64,000 nucleotides of DNA from Platycnemis pennipes. Its lineage: Eukaryota; Arthropoda; Insecta; Odonata; Platycnemididae. The stretch spans positions 1 through 64,000 of the forward strand of contig CAKOGI010000045.1 in assembly GCA_933228895.1 (NCBI GenBank). Direction: 5' to 3'. Within the stretch, counting starts at the first letter, position 1; every line of letters starts with the position of its first letter. Positions 10,978 to 21,701 of this stretch are shown here, one piece after another. The position numbers and the translations under genes were made by a program. A model generated the notes under the pieces. It saw only the letters and a program-made list of their open reading frames with translations. It did no database searches and was not told the origin of the DNA.

Positions 10978-11133
10978 GAAATGAAAACCCACTTTGTACG
11001 TTCCACACAAAGGTTTTATTGGTTTCAACCATGGTTTCGACAATATATGACATCTTGATAATGATATATATTGTCGAAACCATGGTTGAAACCAATAAAA
11101 CCTTTGCGTGGAACGTACAAAGTGGATTTTCAT
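10978..11133. repeat. Foldback unit A with a hammerhead-like core
   Basis: About 70 bp at 10978-11047 are mirrored by 11065-11133. Arm differences are few (ACACAAAGG versus CGCAAAGG). The spacer is short. The central part of the arm, CCATGGTTTCGACAATATAT, is the reverse of a GAAA plus palindromic stem III segment of a hammerhead-like motif. No ORF and no clear TSD are present. Confidence 0.8.
11052..11092 (+). ncRNA. Hammerhead-like motif in foldback A (UUGAUAA core)
   Basis: UUGAUAA (11055-11061), one spare base, stem II GATA/TGTC (11063-11066 and 11072-11075), GAAA (11076-11079), palindromic stem III CCATGG, then UU. Stem I is weak: only about two pairs beside the core. The element order and the U3/A8 core match the motif at 3281-3326. 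Confidence 0.35.
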
Positions 11134-11168
11134 TTCGAATTAAGATTTGGTGTTTTCCGGCGTATTAG

Positions 11169-11350
11169 ATGAGTGAAAGTTTCTCGGGTCTTCCACCGGG
11201 TCAAAGGCTCCATCTCTGCCGACGTTTCGGAAAAAGACTCGTTTTCCATCTTCAGGGCCGTGATCACAGCACTGAACGAGTCGTTTTCCGAAACGTCGGC
11301 AGAGATGGAGCCTTTGACCCGGTGGAAGACCCGAGAAACTTTCACTCAAA
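11169..11350. repeat. Foldback unit B with a hammerhead-like core
   Basis: About 70-bp arms, GAGTGAAAGTTTCTCGGGTC at the outer left and its mirror at the outer right, are almost identical. The loop contains a palindromic GTGATCAC. The right arm lacks part of the hairpin present in the left arm. Overlapping frames on both strands are a by-product of the symmetry. Confidence 0.85.
11218..11258 (-). ncRNA. Hammerhead-like motif in foldback B (CUGAAGA core)
   Basis: Minus strand: GCC, CUGAAGA (11249-11255), one spare base, a strong stem II GGAAAA/TTTTCC, GAAA (11225-11228), CGUC, then GGC, which pairs with the leading GCC. The order and the GUC before the cleavage point match a type I hammerhead. 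The canonical C3/G8 pair is kept here. Confidence 0.5.
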
Positions 11351-11794
11351 TCATAGGATTACTGACCGATGATGGTGATGATGATGTCATTTAACGATGG
11401 CAATGGTAGAGAACTATTGCAATTAACTTCAGCATGACATGTGTTCGAGAAAAAAGCTTCCAACCAGTTTAATTCGAAATTCGTGCATCTATTTTGCGCG
11501 CGACAGCACGTCCTTCTAGGCCTGTGCGATGGCCGATTTTGATCATCGATTTTCGTTGAAAAAATTTCATCGAAATGCTTCAATGACGATGGCTGTCATC
11601 GATCATCGAATAGAGTGTACACGATGATCGATGAATGTCGATGATCGATAAATGTAGGAGATCGATGACTCTCGATGACTGGTGCAGATGTCTCGGTTGG
11701 CAGTTTGGTGTGGCTATTAAGTGAAGACTGAATTGGGTCAAACTTAATTGAGAAGGACGAGGCCTATTTATCAAAGAGCAAAACAAGCACCAAG

Positions 11795-12127
11795 TTACAA
11801 ATTAAGCAACAACTCTTTGTTGTGGTACAATACAATTCTCATATCCGCATTTTCATCGAAGAGTACAAGTCGGTCGTCCAACACAACGTTTCCTGCATCG
11901 CTGAAGAACCGCTCTGATGACGTTGAAGTGGCAGAAATACAGAGGTATTTCCTCGCGTACTTCTGAAGGCGGGGATACACATCCTTCCTGTCCCTATACC
12001 TATGTAAGACGTCCGAAGATTTGGATAAAGCCGGGAACTCCTCGTACTTGTGGAGCTCCTTTCTGGAAGGGGTCGTCGGCAGTGGAAGCGTTTCTCGTGT
12101 CAGCAGCACATCACGTCTCATCGACAT
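11795..12127 (-). pseudogene. hAT transposase C-terminal dimerisation domain (truncated)
   Basis: The 110-codon frame reads through YPRLQKYARKYLCI, ATSTSSERFFSDAGNVV and a final NKELLLNL segment. The TSxxSERxFS motif is the core of the hAT C-terminal dimerisation region. The catalytic D/E residues upstream are missing, so this cannot be a working transposase. The frame is still open, unlike the copy at 61213-61551, which lost one G in a G run. The first codons fall in the minisatellite. Confidence 0.88.
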
Positions 12128-12245
12128 TAATGATTCGCATCAACTTATCGACATCGATGATTCGCATCGACTCATTGACATCGATGATTCTCATCGACAC
12201 ATCGACATCGATGATTCTCATCGACTCATCGCAGTCGATGGTCGA
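12117..12245. repeat. TCATCGACATCGATGATTC minisatellite, short array
   Basis: About five units near 27 bp built from ATCGATGAT and CATCGACTCATC words. The same unit forms a much longer array at 61480-62090 in the second hAT copy. One reading frame gives DIDDSHRLI-like peptide repeats, a by-product of 27 being divisible by three. Confidence 0.85.
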
Positions 12246-12345
12246 TGACATTCATCGTCATCGATTTCAGTCATCGCGGTGCGATGACTGAAATCATCGT
12301 CGATGACTTCGATTAATCGAGTCATCGCACTAGCCTACGTCCTTC

Positions 12346-13880
12346 TGTCGTTTCGAAGGAGATGTAGCGCATCTTATTTCTCATACGGCTTGCAGAGCGC
12401 GGGTAGTTTTGAGAGGCAACATAGCTGCAGGGAGGGAGGGAGGGGGCGGGGGTTGGCTTGGAGAGATAGGCGGACTCTCCATCTCCGGAGATGAGATCAA
12501 GGGAGTGGACGGGGGAGAGGAGGGAGATGATGATGAGCGATAGGGCGCGTGTGTCTGCGCCGGAGGAATATAAGGAGAGTGTTCCGGGAAATCTCTCCCA
12601 ACGACGACTTGAGGGCATTCGCTGAAGATTCAAATTTTGCGGTCGGGCGACTCCGGTAATGGAGTCCAAGCTGCGACCGATTCCGCAATCTCGTTCGTTC
12701 GACTGACTGGGCACAAACGCACACTTGGCGACGCACGCACGACAGCAGCCAATTGGAGATGCTCGTCGCCGAAGGGACACCTTCTGTTCGCTCAGGAAAG
12801 GACGACGCACTGCGGGCTGAAATCGAAAATACCTGGCCAAAATTCAAAAGGTTATTTTTTCAAGCCAAGAAGCTGAAACTTTGCATCAATACTCTCAAAA
12901 GACCTGTGCATCCGATAATCCAAGGCATTTTCCTTAGTACTCAACAATTAACAATTTGCATGAGGTCAAAGATGCACAATTTTCGCAAAAATGGTCTACA
13001 CTCAATTTTCTCACGAAATCTTCAAAATCAAGCCCTTGCTGAACCTTTATGGGTAAATAATTGGAATGAAACGTGATGTAATTAGATGAATCAGTTTCTT
13101 ATCTTTGTTTTAATATAGTCTACACACATTTTTGTTATTATTTACCGAAGATATCAAACAAAATGGCGGACCCTCATTTTTGGTCATTTTTTAAATATAT
13201 GAAGAGAAAAAGTAAATTGCATCGCCGAGCATCACGGATTAACTTATATGGGGATACTCTACAAAGATTCCATAGTGCGAATCCGATGAGTTATGCTGCG
13301 ACCGTTTGCGACGCCGAATTTCGCATTAGTTTTTCGATCGCGCGGTCGAGTCTGGTCCAACCCGCCGGGCGGCAAGTGTGTGGAATGGATTGTAGCCGCA
13401 TCCACTCCGCCATGGAGATTTTCGAGACACAAACATTGTCAAGAGCCTCCATCCAGTACATTTCATGAATTCGCGAAAAAAATTACGTATTTTATCACGT
13501 GGAGCAAAGGTCTAGGAGGTACTGAAAGACTGCTTTCTTCGGGTGCACCACGGGCGTTTCTCCTCTTTCTACCATCTTGACGCCCGCGGGTCCAAATCAT
13601 TGGCATTCATTGGCAGATTTCACTCAAGAAACAGTAGACGGTGCGACACATACCAACGTTGTAGTCGGGTTATGCACGTGTTGTTTATACAGCGTAGCTA
13701 TGACAATTCAAGCCTCAAGGGACCAGTGAAAAAATTCGAATTATTCAAAAATCCTAATTTAACTAATGATAATTTATTAAAAAATGAAGGTTACAAACAT
13801 TACTCTAAATTAATGATTTAACAACAAACTTTTTTTTCTAGGTATAGTTAGTACTATATAGGTATCTTATAATACTTAAG
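12346..13880. other. No gene recognised
   Basis: Apart from the G-run, this stretch has only short frames without family signatures. A CpG-containing part (12480-12800) and an AT-rich part (13060-13200) are visible. I see no repeat with another copy in the window. Confidence 0.5.
12429..12454 (+). other. Potential G-quadruplex run
   Basis: GGGAGGGAGGGAGGGGGCGG has at least four G-tracts with one-base loops, which is a strong quadruplex pattern. No gene context was found. Confidence 0.5.
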
Positions 13881-13884
13881 TAAT

Positions 13885-13985
13885 TTCTATGGTGAGGCCC
13901 ATCCCTTCCATTTCTATCCTTATACCTTTCCTCCCGGTCTGAAGCGCCTATTAGTGCGGAAACAGACTTTAAAACACCCATGTAT
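13885..13985 (+). repeat. Dispersed repeat with TCTGAAGCGCC...GTGCGGAAACAGA hairpin, copy 1
   Basis: A CT-rich lead (CCTTCCATTTCTATCCTTAT) is followed by CCGGTCTGAAGCGCCTATTA, a GTGCGGAAACAG segment, then AACACCCATG. Other copies are at 29895-30010 (minus), 49840-49935 (plus) and a diverged one near 50160-50240. The hairpin pairs TCTG with CAGA and GCGC with GTGC. All clear copies stop at CCCATG. Confidence 0.75.
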
Positions 13986-14399
13986 AATAAGTCACAATGA
14001 CCGTTCGAAAAAAGGTATAATTCACATCTTGCTCCCTTGATTTAATGCTCACAATCACAACATATGAATATAAATGATTTGCAGTGAATGAAAAACAAGG
14101 AAGCTGAAGGCACAGCTTCCTCCAAAGTGTCGTCGGTACATCAACAGTCTTTTATCAGGAAATCAGCTTCCTTAAAACTGCATTTGATTGTTTTTCTACT
14201 GTCACCTGTTCCCATGCTAGCTTACACGTTCTTTTGAGGTTTGGAGAATATCAATCTTAACTTTAAGGGATTTCCCACCTTCTGTGAGAATGTTCTCAGC
14301 CAGCAATCGCCCGAAAGAATAGACCGAGATGATTCTTCAGTATCCCTTGATGGGCTGAACAACCGATGCAACAGTGGGGAACATGCACTTACAACTCTT

Positions 14400-14945
14400 C
14401 GAATGTGAATTGTATTAGCTAAAATGTTATTGGCGAAAATCTTTTGCTGAAGAATTGAGTTTTGTTGCAAAAAATATTTCTCTCTAGAAAGTGTACCTTT
14501 TCGGCAGCTTAAAAATACGACGTCGTCGCATGACGTCACGGCACGGTATCACTAAGGGCGCTGTTTACTTGTTATACGTAGAGGTATGTTGTTTTAATGA
14601 ATACTTGGCGAAAACGTTCACATTCATCTCATTTGTTTAGTACAACAAACGATTTCGTTTCGATTTTTTATTTAAGTAATGGATAATTTATTTAAGTAAT
14701 GGAGTATGGAATGTAATGAACAAATCGTCCATAATTATATAATAACTGTAAAATGCCCTCTTTGTTTTCACTCCAAGGAACTCTGCTATGATAAAGCAAT
14801 CGTAGTTTTATAAGAAGGACGCCACCTAAAGGGAGTCAAAATGTTGGCTTATATATATTTAAATTTGCGAGAAAATTTGGCATCAAGTTTATCATTAATG
14901 GACGAAAAACAAATTCCATGTATATTTCCCATTTTTTTTAGAAAA
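14400..14945 (+). repeat. Dispersed noncoding repeat, longest copy
   Basis: 14405-14770 matches 36410-36715 (TTAGCTAAAATGT, GCTGAAGAATT, GACGTCACGGCACGGTATCA). 14840-14945 matches 42075-42185 (ATTTAAAT...GAGAA, CATCAAGT...ATCATTAAT). No ORF or TIR was identified. The conserved ACGTCACGGCACGGTATCAC block may be useful for family assignment. Confidence 0.65.
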
Positions 14946-15589
14946 TCAGGGTGGAAAAATAAAATGTATTACATTAATTGAATATACATTATATATACAT
15001 ATACATTGTACATTATATATACATATACATATATACTTTGTATTACATTATAACTGTCGTAAACGTTCAAATTAAACCAAATTAAAATGAATTAAACGGC
15101 AGATCGATAAACGCTAAGGACCAAACAAAACATCCGATTTAAAGACTATTCCAATTCTAGAAATTCGAATCCATCAAATGCAACCACTATAATATCCTGC
15201 ATGCAATACTACGAAATATCATTTTGATATAACTGAGCAAGTGTTCAGATATGCCGACGAAGCGATACAGCTTCTTGAGAGTCCACAGACCTCGCTTTAT
15301 ATCAAAGGGTTCTTCTGAGAGAGGGATGCACAGTTGAGAGAAAGTGCTTCCTAAACCAGAATAGCGTGCAGTCAGCAAAAGAGGAAGAGACACATAGATT
15401 ACAGGGAGTCCGAGCGCACCAATCAATAGTTCTTGCGGGTGATTGAGAGGACACAGGCCGAAATGTGGACGACAAACGGCAGAGTGAATATGGCTAGAAC
15501 AAAGCGGTTGCAGTTGAGACGGATGGAATGAGGAGGAAAGGCTGTGCGATACCACGATATACCGTCGACGATACTCGATATGCACTTGA

Positions 15590-15725
15590 TATCGGGAATC
15601 GACATTTCGAAACGAGATATCACGATATGCCGATGTCCCGATATGTCGATATCCGATATGTCGATATCCGATATGTCGATATCCGATATCTCGATGTCGA
15701 TATCCCGATATGACGATATCCTGAT
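15590..15725. repeat. CGATATCC minisatellite, left block
   Basis: Units of roughly 16-18 bp alternate CGATATCCGATATGT and CGATATCTCGATGT. The matching right block lies at about 16700-16800. The words are palindromic GATATC variants. Confidence 0.85.
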
Positions 15726-16148
15726 AACGGTGTTTTTTTCGGTCACCCTTAATAATGTCTCTATTTAGCGCAATTTCTCCGTAATGGTTGATCGGATTGA
15801 AGTGCTATAAACGGTCTCTTCCTTATAAAATATTACGCTTCCTCATCGTTAAGTATATATTTTAAATTGTCTAATTTGTTATTAACTATAACTTTTTTAT
15901 CATAAAATTTGGATGCAGGGAATGGAATGGCCATGGTGCGATTTCATCACTGAAAACCCGAATTCAACAAGAATAGTTCAAATTTGTTTATAAAATTATT
16001 GTTTTTAAACCATAATTCGGAATATAAAAATTTTTCACCGTTCTTCGACCAAGGAAAAATGGTTGTTTCAGCTCATATGGGCCGTATCAAAAAATTGAAA
16101 AGAACCTCTATAATCTAAAATTATATGCTCTTTCGCCTAAAGTTATTA

Positions 16149-16685
16149 AGGCGCGTTTACACGTAGCAGTTGACTGCTATAACAGTCAACTGCTAACAAC
16201 TATTAAGCCCCACTCGCATGTGTAAATAGCAACTGCGATGCGATTTCAGGTCGATACTGGACACATGTCGAACACTATCGATCCTAGTTCGAGCTATTAA
16301 GCAAAGTTGAAGCCCGTCTACTTTCCAGCGGAAATGTATCCAACACAATCTCAACAATCAACAACGGAAAGCAATACACGACGTCTGATATCGGGAATTT
16401 GGATATAATAACAAGAATATCCCTCCCCAAAAGGGGAGATTCTGCTATTTAAAAAATGGGAACAAAAAGTAATCGTCATTGGAATTTATTGCTTGAGGAA
16501 TTTCATGAAAATTTAAGCATCAATCAATATTGAAATAAAATGCTTTTTATTTGTTGTGGCAACGCCTAAATAGCGGCTTTAAGCTGCATAGAAGTTGGTG
16601 CAGACGCATCATAGCAGTAGCGATATGGATATATCGCGCATCTCGCGACTGTCATAGCAGTCAACTGCTACGTGAAAACGCTGCT
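16149..16685 (+). mobile_element. PIF/Harbinger-type MITE, copy 2 (TSD TTA), nested in a hAT-like element
   Basis: A 537-bp copy with AGGCGCGTTTACACGTAGCA at its left end, flanked by TTA at 16146-16148 and 16686-16688. It is collinear with the copy at 6760-7283. Its position shows it jumped after the surrounding hAT-like element was in place. Confidence 0.9.
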
Positions 16686-16699
16686 TTATACTATAAGTC

Positions 16700-16800
16700 G
16701 ATATCCGATATGTCGATATCTCGATATGTCGATATCCCGATATGTCGATATCCCGATATGTCGATATCCCGATATGTCCATATCACGATATTTCCTATTT
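16700..16800. repeat. CGATATCCCGATATGT minisatellite, right block
   Basis: About five 16-bp units of CGATATCCCGATATGT, more regular than the left block of the same element. Confidence 0.85.
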
Positions 16801-16959
16801 ATATCGCGAAACATGTATCGGCGAATCCGCGATATCAGAACGATATCGTCGAGCGATATTCAAAACAGCATATCGCACAGCCCTAGCAAGGACCAAAGAA
16901 GCGGAGGAGACACTACTCATGAGGAGGAGGAGGAGTAATGTAAAGGACTCTTGGCCGTG

Positions 16960-17690
16960 AGAAGAAGGAATATCCGAAACGACGTTTCATTTTAGATCTT
17001 TGAAACTGCGTATCTTGATGTCGCTTCCGTTTGAGCAGTCGTCCGCGACAGTCCGTCTCACGGATAAAATGTCGAGAACGTTTACTTGGTAGCTCTGCAA
17101 TCTTCGGCGCAGTCTTTCAGCGACAATGTGCCTACCATAAAGTAGCGATAGTACAGTCAATATATCGCATAGCGTCAAGATCTCGAAAATGCCAATCAAT
17201 TGGAAGCAAACGAAGAAATAAAAAATACACCACCGCTGTAGAACACAGTCTCAAGCAAATCTTTGTGGAAGTCAACCATACTTAGGAGTAACGGTTCCAT
17301 CTTTGCAGCTCGATCCTTATTAGCCTTAAGGAAGTGGCACGACTCTTTGGCTCTTCCGATGGATCCGCGCTTTCGTCCGCACGCGGCGGTCGATGGAGGA
17401 GGGTCCTGCGTAACTCACGCCCCCTACGCCGGCCCTCACGAGGGGCTTCCGGGTCTGGGGTTGATGTGAGGCCTCTCAGACTGGAGCAGACAGGGGCCCA
17501 TCGCCAGAACCCACTTCTCTATTACGAGGCCACGGCAAAAGTATATCGACTCGTGTCTTCACATCTCAGAAACGGATGAAACGATTTTCGTCCAGGTTAG
17601 ATCGGCGCGTGGGTAACTTAGTTTCACACTAAATAATTATTTAGGGGACCCTTGATGTTGATGCTATCATCAACATCAAGGGTCAACAAT
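16960..17690. other. No gene recognised
   Basis: A locally GC-rich part (17370-17480) holds short frames without recognisable domains. At 17640-17690 there is a small palindrome, TTGATGTTGATG with CATCAACATCAA, next to the RTE fragment's 3' end. Confidence 0.45.
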
Positions 17691-18015
17691 CAATTAGGAT
17701 TGGTTTGACGCAGCCCTCCACTCGATTCTTCCAACCTCTTCATATTAACGTAGCTCCTCTCTTTCACGTCCTTTACGACCTGTCCTATGTAACTCATACG
17801 AGGCCTGCCTTTTCCATTCTTCCCGTTCACTTTTCCTTCGACAATTGTCTTCATCAGGCCATCGTGTCTTAAGATGCGGCCGTTTAAGCTGTGCCGTCTT
17901 CTTTTTTATAGTTTTCAGTAGACTTCTCTTTTCTCCCACTCTTCTTAGGACTTCTTCATTTGTCACTCGGTCGATCCATTTTATCTTCACCATTCTTCGG
18001 TAGCACCATATTTCT
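17690..18015 (-). pseudogene. RTE-type RT 3' end fragment
   Basis: Minus strand: MKMVKIKWIDRVTNEEV, RRVGEKRSLLKTI and a KVNGKNGKGRPR block decayed by shifts, then DVKERSYVN. The 3' end GTCAAACCAATCCTAATTGA is a variant of the palindromic CAATCCTAGGATTG terminus of other copies. Confidence 0.82.
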
Positions 18016-18017
18016 AA

Positions 18018-18460
18018 TAAATAATGCTATAAGAAAGTTTTTACATTAATTTTGAGGCATATTTTCGCAATAGTAATGCAAAATGGTGCCCGTTTTTCAA
18101 GAATCGCGGAGGGTAGCGTCACTTCAAGAAAGTTTCTAACAACAATATTAAAAGCACAAATGAAAGGAAATTATGATAGAATATGAGCAGTAATTTTTTC
18201 ACGGCATGAGACATTTCATATGTTTCACTTCATTTGGTTACCACAATATTTTCTTTTTCGAGTTTTATAATATTTCTGAATTGAAAGCGTAACGGAGGTG
18301 GTCTACCCAGTGCTTAGCCTAGATAAAAGTACGGCTGTTGTCTCACACGGACACTGTGTTTGTTCCGCGCTCGTTTTCAAAAAATATAAACTTCGATATA
18401 AAATATTGAGGTACGTTAACATTTATGATGTTGCAGGAATTGCAAAAAATATTTTAAAAG
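18018..18460. other. No gene recognised
   Basis: AT-rich sequence with no domain-bearing frame and no second copy noticed in the window. Confidence 0.45.
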
Positions 18461-18465
18461 AAACA

Positions 18466-18610
18466 TCTACATCTACATAATACCCTGCAAGCCACCATAA
18501 AGGTGTGTGGCAGGGGGTGAATTCTCACCAAACATGCAACACACATCATGCATTAAAAGGATTAATGTTTATATACTGTTCTAAACTTCACTATTTAAAG
18601 AAGAAACATG
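18466..18610 (-). mobile_element. 3' tail of a CR1/Jockey-type LINE
   Basis: Minus strand: the hairpin CCCTGCCACACACC...GGTGGCTTGCAGGG, then TATTATGTAGATGTAGATGT. This tail is shared by copies near 31.3, 48.3, 52.4, 54.8, 56.4, 58.9 and 59.9 kb. Only the 3' UTR is present here. Such hairpins are thought to be the RT recognition site in this group. Confidence 0.85.
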
Positions 18611-18734
18611 ATGGTGTACATCGCAAACCTCTAAGTCGTATACTTGCGGTTAAAACTGTTTCGTAAAATGAATATACAAAACGTAAACAAGTTCTATGAA
18701 GTATTCCGCGATTTTATAATCAATTTCTCAATGT

Positions 18735-18985
18735 TATTATTTTCGAGTATTGTATTTCGAGCGTTTTTTGTTTATTTTTTCCGACGCCATTTCTCAACTC
18801 ATCCCCAGGGGTTTTCTTCAGGTCGTAAGGACATTTTGCAATTTAATTAATTTCCTTTAATTGAATAATGAAAAACTTCCTTACGACCTGAAGATAACTC
18901 CAGGGGATTAGCGGAAAAATGTCGTTTGAAAAAAATACAAAAATCGCGACGGAAATTCTCGAAAAAAAAAATACCGTTGTAAACA
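18735..18985. repeat. Foldback unit with imperfect ~100-bp arms
   Basis: TTCTTCAGGTCGTAAGGA (about 18811) faces TCCTTACGACCTGAAGAT (about 18880), and similarity continues outward through CCCCAGGGG and a TCGCGACG/CCGACGC zone. The loop is AT-rich. CTGAAGA occurs in both arms but without the GAAA-containing half of a hammerhead core. Confidence 0.7.
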
Positions 18986-19093
18986 ATGTTATCGCATTCC
19001 TGTACGTTGGATTTGATTTAGGGCTGAAGGAAGAAGGAAGGCTGAAAGGGAAAAGCATTGAATGCTTCCGATGATGAAGAGTGGTGACAGTAA

Positions 19094-19428
19094 AGCTACG
19101 TTTTCATGTGGCCGTTTTTGCGTTGCGTTGACGCTGCGTTGTGCGGTAGGAAAATACCCTGTTTTCATGTCACCGGCAGCGCCAGCAGCAACGCACGATA
19201 ACATATAACGGTGGTAAACCGTGGTATAGGTGAATCCGTAGCGAAAGAATCACGTGACGAACAAATGACAGGCAGAATGCGTTGTTCCTCGCTCTGACGC
19301 AGCTGCGTCAACGCAGAAAGTCGAAAGATAACCAACTCGGACGGCAACGGAGGCTGCGTTGGCGTGCTCGCTTCTGATTGGTGGCGCAGTGTGCGTCAAC
19401 GCAAAAACGGCCACATGAAAACGTAGCT
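19094..19428. mobile_element. PIF/Harbinger-type MITE (TSD TAA), GTTTTCATGTGGCCG family
   Basis: A 335-bp element with near-perfect TIRs of over 35 bp beginning AGCTACGTTTTCATGTGGCC, flanked by TAA at 19091-19093 and 19429-19431. The interior is GC-rich with many GCGTTG/CAACGC words facing each other. It has no coding capacity. Confidence 0.88.
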
Positions 19429-19431
19429 TAA

Positions 19432-20240
19432 GAGTTACGAGGGCATAAATACGTCATCCTCGCGGCAGGGCATTGAGAAAATCAGTTTTCAGCTCTCACT
19501 GTGTAAGCCGAGTTTCCGATAATTGGAACTTGATGTGCAAATCGTGGACATTTATGTTATGAACGCTGCAAATACGAGAGAGAGAGAGCGTTGCAGGAGT
19601 GTGTAGGTTGGAAGTAAGGAGAGGAGCGCCTGAGAGACCGGCAACCCGCTCGACAACGCTGCTCCGGGATAGCACGCAACCCGCATCTCACGACTGCAGG
19701 CAAAGAAGCAGAGAAACATACACCTCTTTGCGGAATGCATTCAGGAAATCAACAACAGATGCTCAAGCACTACGCGTAAATAAAGAAATTTCATCAGGGT
19801 ACATATCGGCATATTTCGATGCTCATGGGTGTGATTCGGTTCAGTCGAAATAAATTCGGCTCAAATGGAGAGCTTCGGCTCCCAAGGGAGAACGATTCGA
19901 GACTCATCGTTCACCTTCCGGGAGACGTAAAAGGATTGATCATCGGCTAAAAGTACGTTATTTTCTCACCTTTATAACAGGGTACACTGAGCGAAAAAGA
20001 TCGCGTCGTCTGCTACAATCGCTGCACCGTTAATCCACCACCGATATCTCCAGCAAATGTGTGTGTGATTATGAACGAAAAGATCGCAAAATGATCCGAT
20101 TCCGTTGCCGTGACCCGGGACGACCGTCGCGCCACCAAGGGAGCATCGATTGTGCTACGAACTATGACGTTTATTGCACGTAAGGGTATAGTTGTGACGT
20201 TTAAATCTTGAATTCGACTTTACATATCACCCCCCAGGAA
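19432..20240. repeat. Dispersed repeat related to 30.7 and 31.7 kb
   Basis: 19850-19935 resembles 30700-30790 (TTTCGGCTCATATGGAGAG-type, GGGA..AACGATTCG). 20000-20235 resembles 31705-31955 (CGTCTGCTACAATCGCTGC, AAAATGATCCGA, TATAGTTGTGACGT). The two blocks stay in the same order in both places, which suggests a longer family of unknown type. No coding frame is recognised. Confidence 0.6.
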
Positions 20241-20574
20241 GGTAAGGGAAAGAACATAGGTCGATATCAACGCACAAAGCGTCGGTTGCGAATACATTCA
20301 CTCAAAACATAAGAAATGGAAAATAATTTCAAACAGCCTCCACCAGACCGGACGCAGCATACAACGAAAAGCCCTGCACAATTGGGCCACGTTCTTCAAA
20401 TGGCACCCTTGGCAAATGGCCTCTCCTATTTCCTTCCGCCACATTCGAATTTCTCTCGACAAAATTCCATGCTTTTCATCCCTTATGCTGCATCTGAACT
20501 CGCAATCCACTAAATTAACAACAACGCACAATGCCTTGCATGGGATGTGAAATGTACAGCATTATCAATTTTCA

Positions 20575-20905
20575 AACCATTCATCATCATCATCATCGTC
20601 ATCAAGGGTCAACAATCCTAGGATTGGTTTGACGCAGCCCTCCACTCGATTCTTCTATCGGCCAACCTCTTCATATTGACGTAGCTCCTCTCTTTCACGT
20701 CCTTTACGACTTGCTCCATATACCTCATGCCTGCCTTTTCCATTCTTCCCGTTCACTTTTCCCTGGATTGTTTTCACCAGGCCATCGTGTCTTAAGATGT
20801 GGCCGATTAAGTTGTCCCGTCTTCCCTTCAGATTTTCAGCAGACTTCTCTTTTCTCAAACCAATCTTAAGACTTTTTCGTTTGTCTCTCGGTCGATGTGC
20901 GTTGA
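20575..20905 (-). pseudogene. RTE-type RT 3' end fragment
   Basis: Minus strand, starting at the (ATC)n tail and GTCAAACCAATCCTAGGATT and running through VGEYR/RRIEWRAASN, KDVKERS, KVNGKNGKG and GHILRHDGL. A cut near 20905 joins it to unrelated sequence. Confidence 0.82.
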
Positions 20906-21171
20906 AAACACAAATTATTGTTTTTGGTGTCATCTTGCGGATACGTGCGGAGTATTGCAAAATGGTTGGCGATGTGTTGGGACCGTAGCAATTTTGGAGA
21001 TAAACCCAGTGTCGATATTCGCCTACTCTTGACAAAAAAAAACCCTGAAACCATGAATTTACGAAGGGGTAAGAACTGAAAGTATCTCATCAAATAGGCA
21101 GAGGTTTTGCAAGGAAAATGTTAAGCCTCCAGCCGAGAACCGAACGTGGGGCCTTGGCGTAGGAATCCAAA

Positions 21172-21253
21172 ACAGTTGACTGAACAGTTATCAGTCAACT
21201 GTTCTGGACTGGACAGTTGACTGAACAGTTATTAGTCAACTATTCTGTTCAGT
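21172..21253. repeat. Two 41-bp tandem units of near-palindromic CAGTTGACTG
   Basis: ACAGTTGACTGAACAGTTAT, then CAGTCAACTGTTCTGGACTGG, is repeated once with two changes. The CAGTTGACTG word is also the core of the terminal repeat of the MITE at 6760, so this could be a solo end of a related element. Confidence 0.6.
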
Positions 21254-21324
21254 TAACAGTTATTGACAGAACAGTTATCACTGTTATTGTGTCTCGTGTT
21301 TTGGAAATTGCCTGGGGAGAAAAA

Positions 21325-21420
21325 TTGATTCCTATGCATGGAATCAAACCACGGACCAGTGACTTTACGGACAAATGCGCAGACCACCACTTTCCAGGAT
21401 GCACGGAAACAGACATTTGT
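21325..21420 (-). repeat. tRNA-like SINE fragment, low confidence
   Basis: Minus strand: AGTGGTGGTCTGCGCATT (A-box-like), then GTGGTTTGATTCCATGCAT (B-box-like GGTTTGATTCC). The spacing fits a tRNA-derived promoter, but the match is weak. Confidence 0.3.
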
Positions 21421-21701
21421 TTTCGCTAGCAATTCCCAATGAACGTGTTTGCTGCGCATGACGGGTACACGAAATCTTGCAATGATCCCTCGTTAACCCG
21501 ATGTTCACTCCGTTCCGCAATCGCTCCAGAGTCCTCGTCGACCGAGGAGATAGAGCGAGGATTTGATTGGAGGGCCCCTAGGAAGGAGTCTTAACTGACA
21601 ACCGTCATCAGCGTCGCTAATTACTGTCCCTTGAGTTTGAAGCGCCACTTGGGAAGACATTAGGGAGTGCCGTCGCGGAGGACGACGCGTCGTCCCCAGG
21701 G

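Larger units (their letters stand above)
11517..12337 (-). mobile_element. hAT element, copy 1, with perfect 8-bp TSD CGTCCTTC
   Basis: CGTCCTTC flanks the element exactly (11509-11516, 12338-12345). The ends are TAGGCCTGTGCGATG on the left and the complement TAGGCTAGTGCGATG on the right. An 8-bp TSD, short TIRs and a hAT transposase C-terminus place it in hAT. The N-terminal two thirds of a transposase are absent, so it is a deletion derivative. It carries a TCATCGA-based minisatellite at the end opposite the transposase tail. Confidence 0.92.
15537..16885. mobile_element. hAT-like element with TATCG minisatellites, interrupted by a MITE
   Basis: The left end GGCTGTGCGATACC and the right end TATCGCACAGCCCTA are inverted copies. 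They resemble the TAGGC..GTGCGATG ends of the two confirmed hAT copies. Blocks of CGATATCCCGATATGT units lie near both ends (about 15590-15725 and 16700-16800). A PIF/Harbinger MITE is inserted at 16149-16685. There is no transposase and no clean 8-bp TSD, so hAT membership rests on the TIR. Confidence 0.65.

Noticed and set aside
11130..11394. Several overlapping 67-73-codon frames on both strands
   Set aside because: They are mirror translations produced by the inverted repeat of foldback B.
15423..16886. SISRYVDI-type repeat proteins
   Set aside because: They arise from CGATATCC tandem repeats and have no start or domain context.
18811..18930. Tenth hammerhead-like motif
   Set aside because: CTGAAGA is present in both arms, but no GAAA plus stem III follows stem II.
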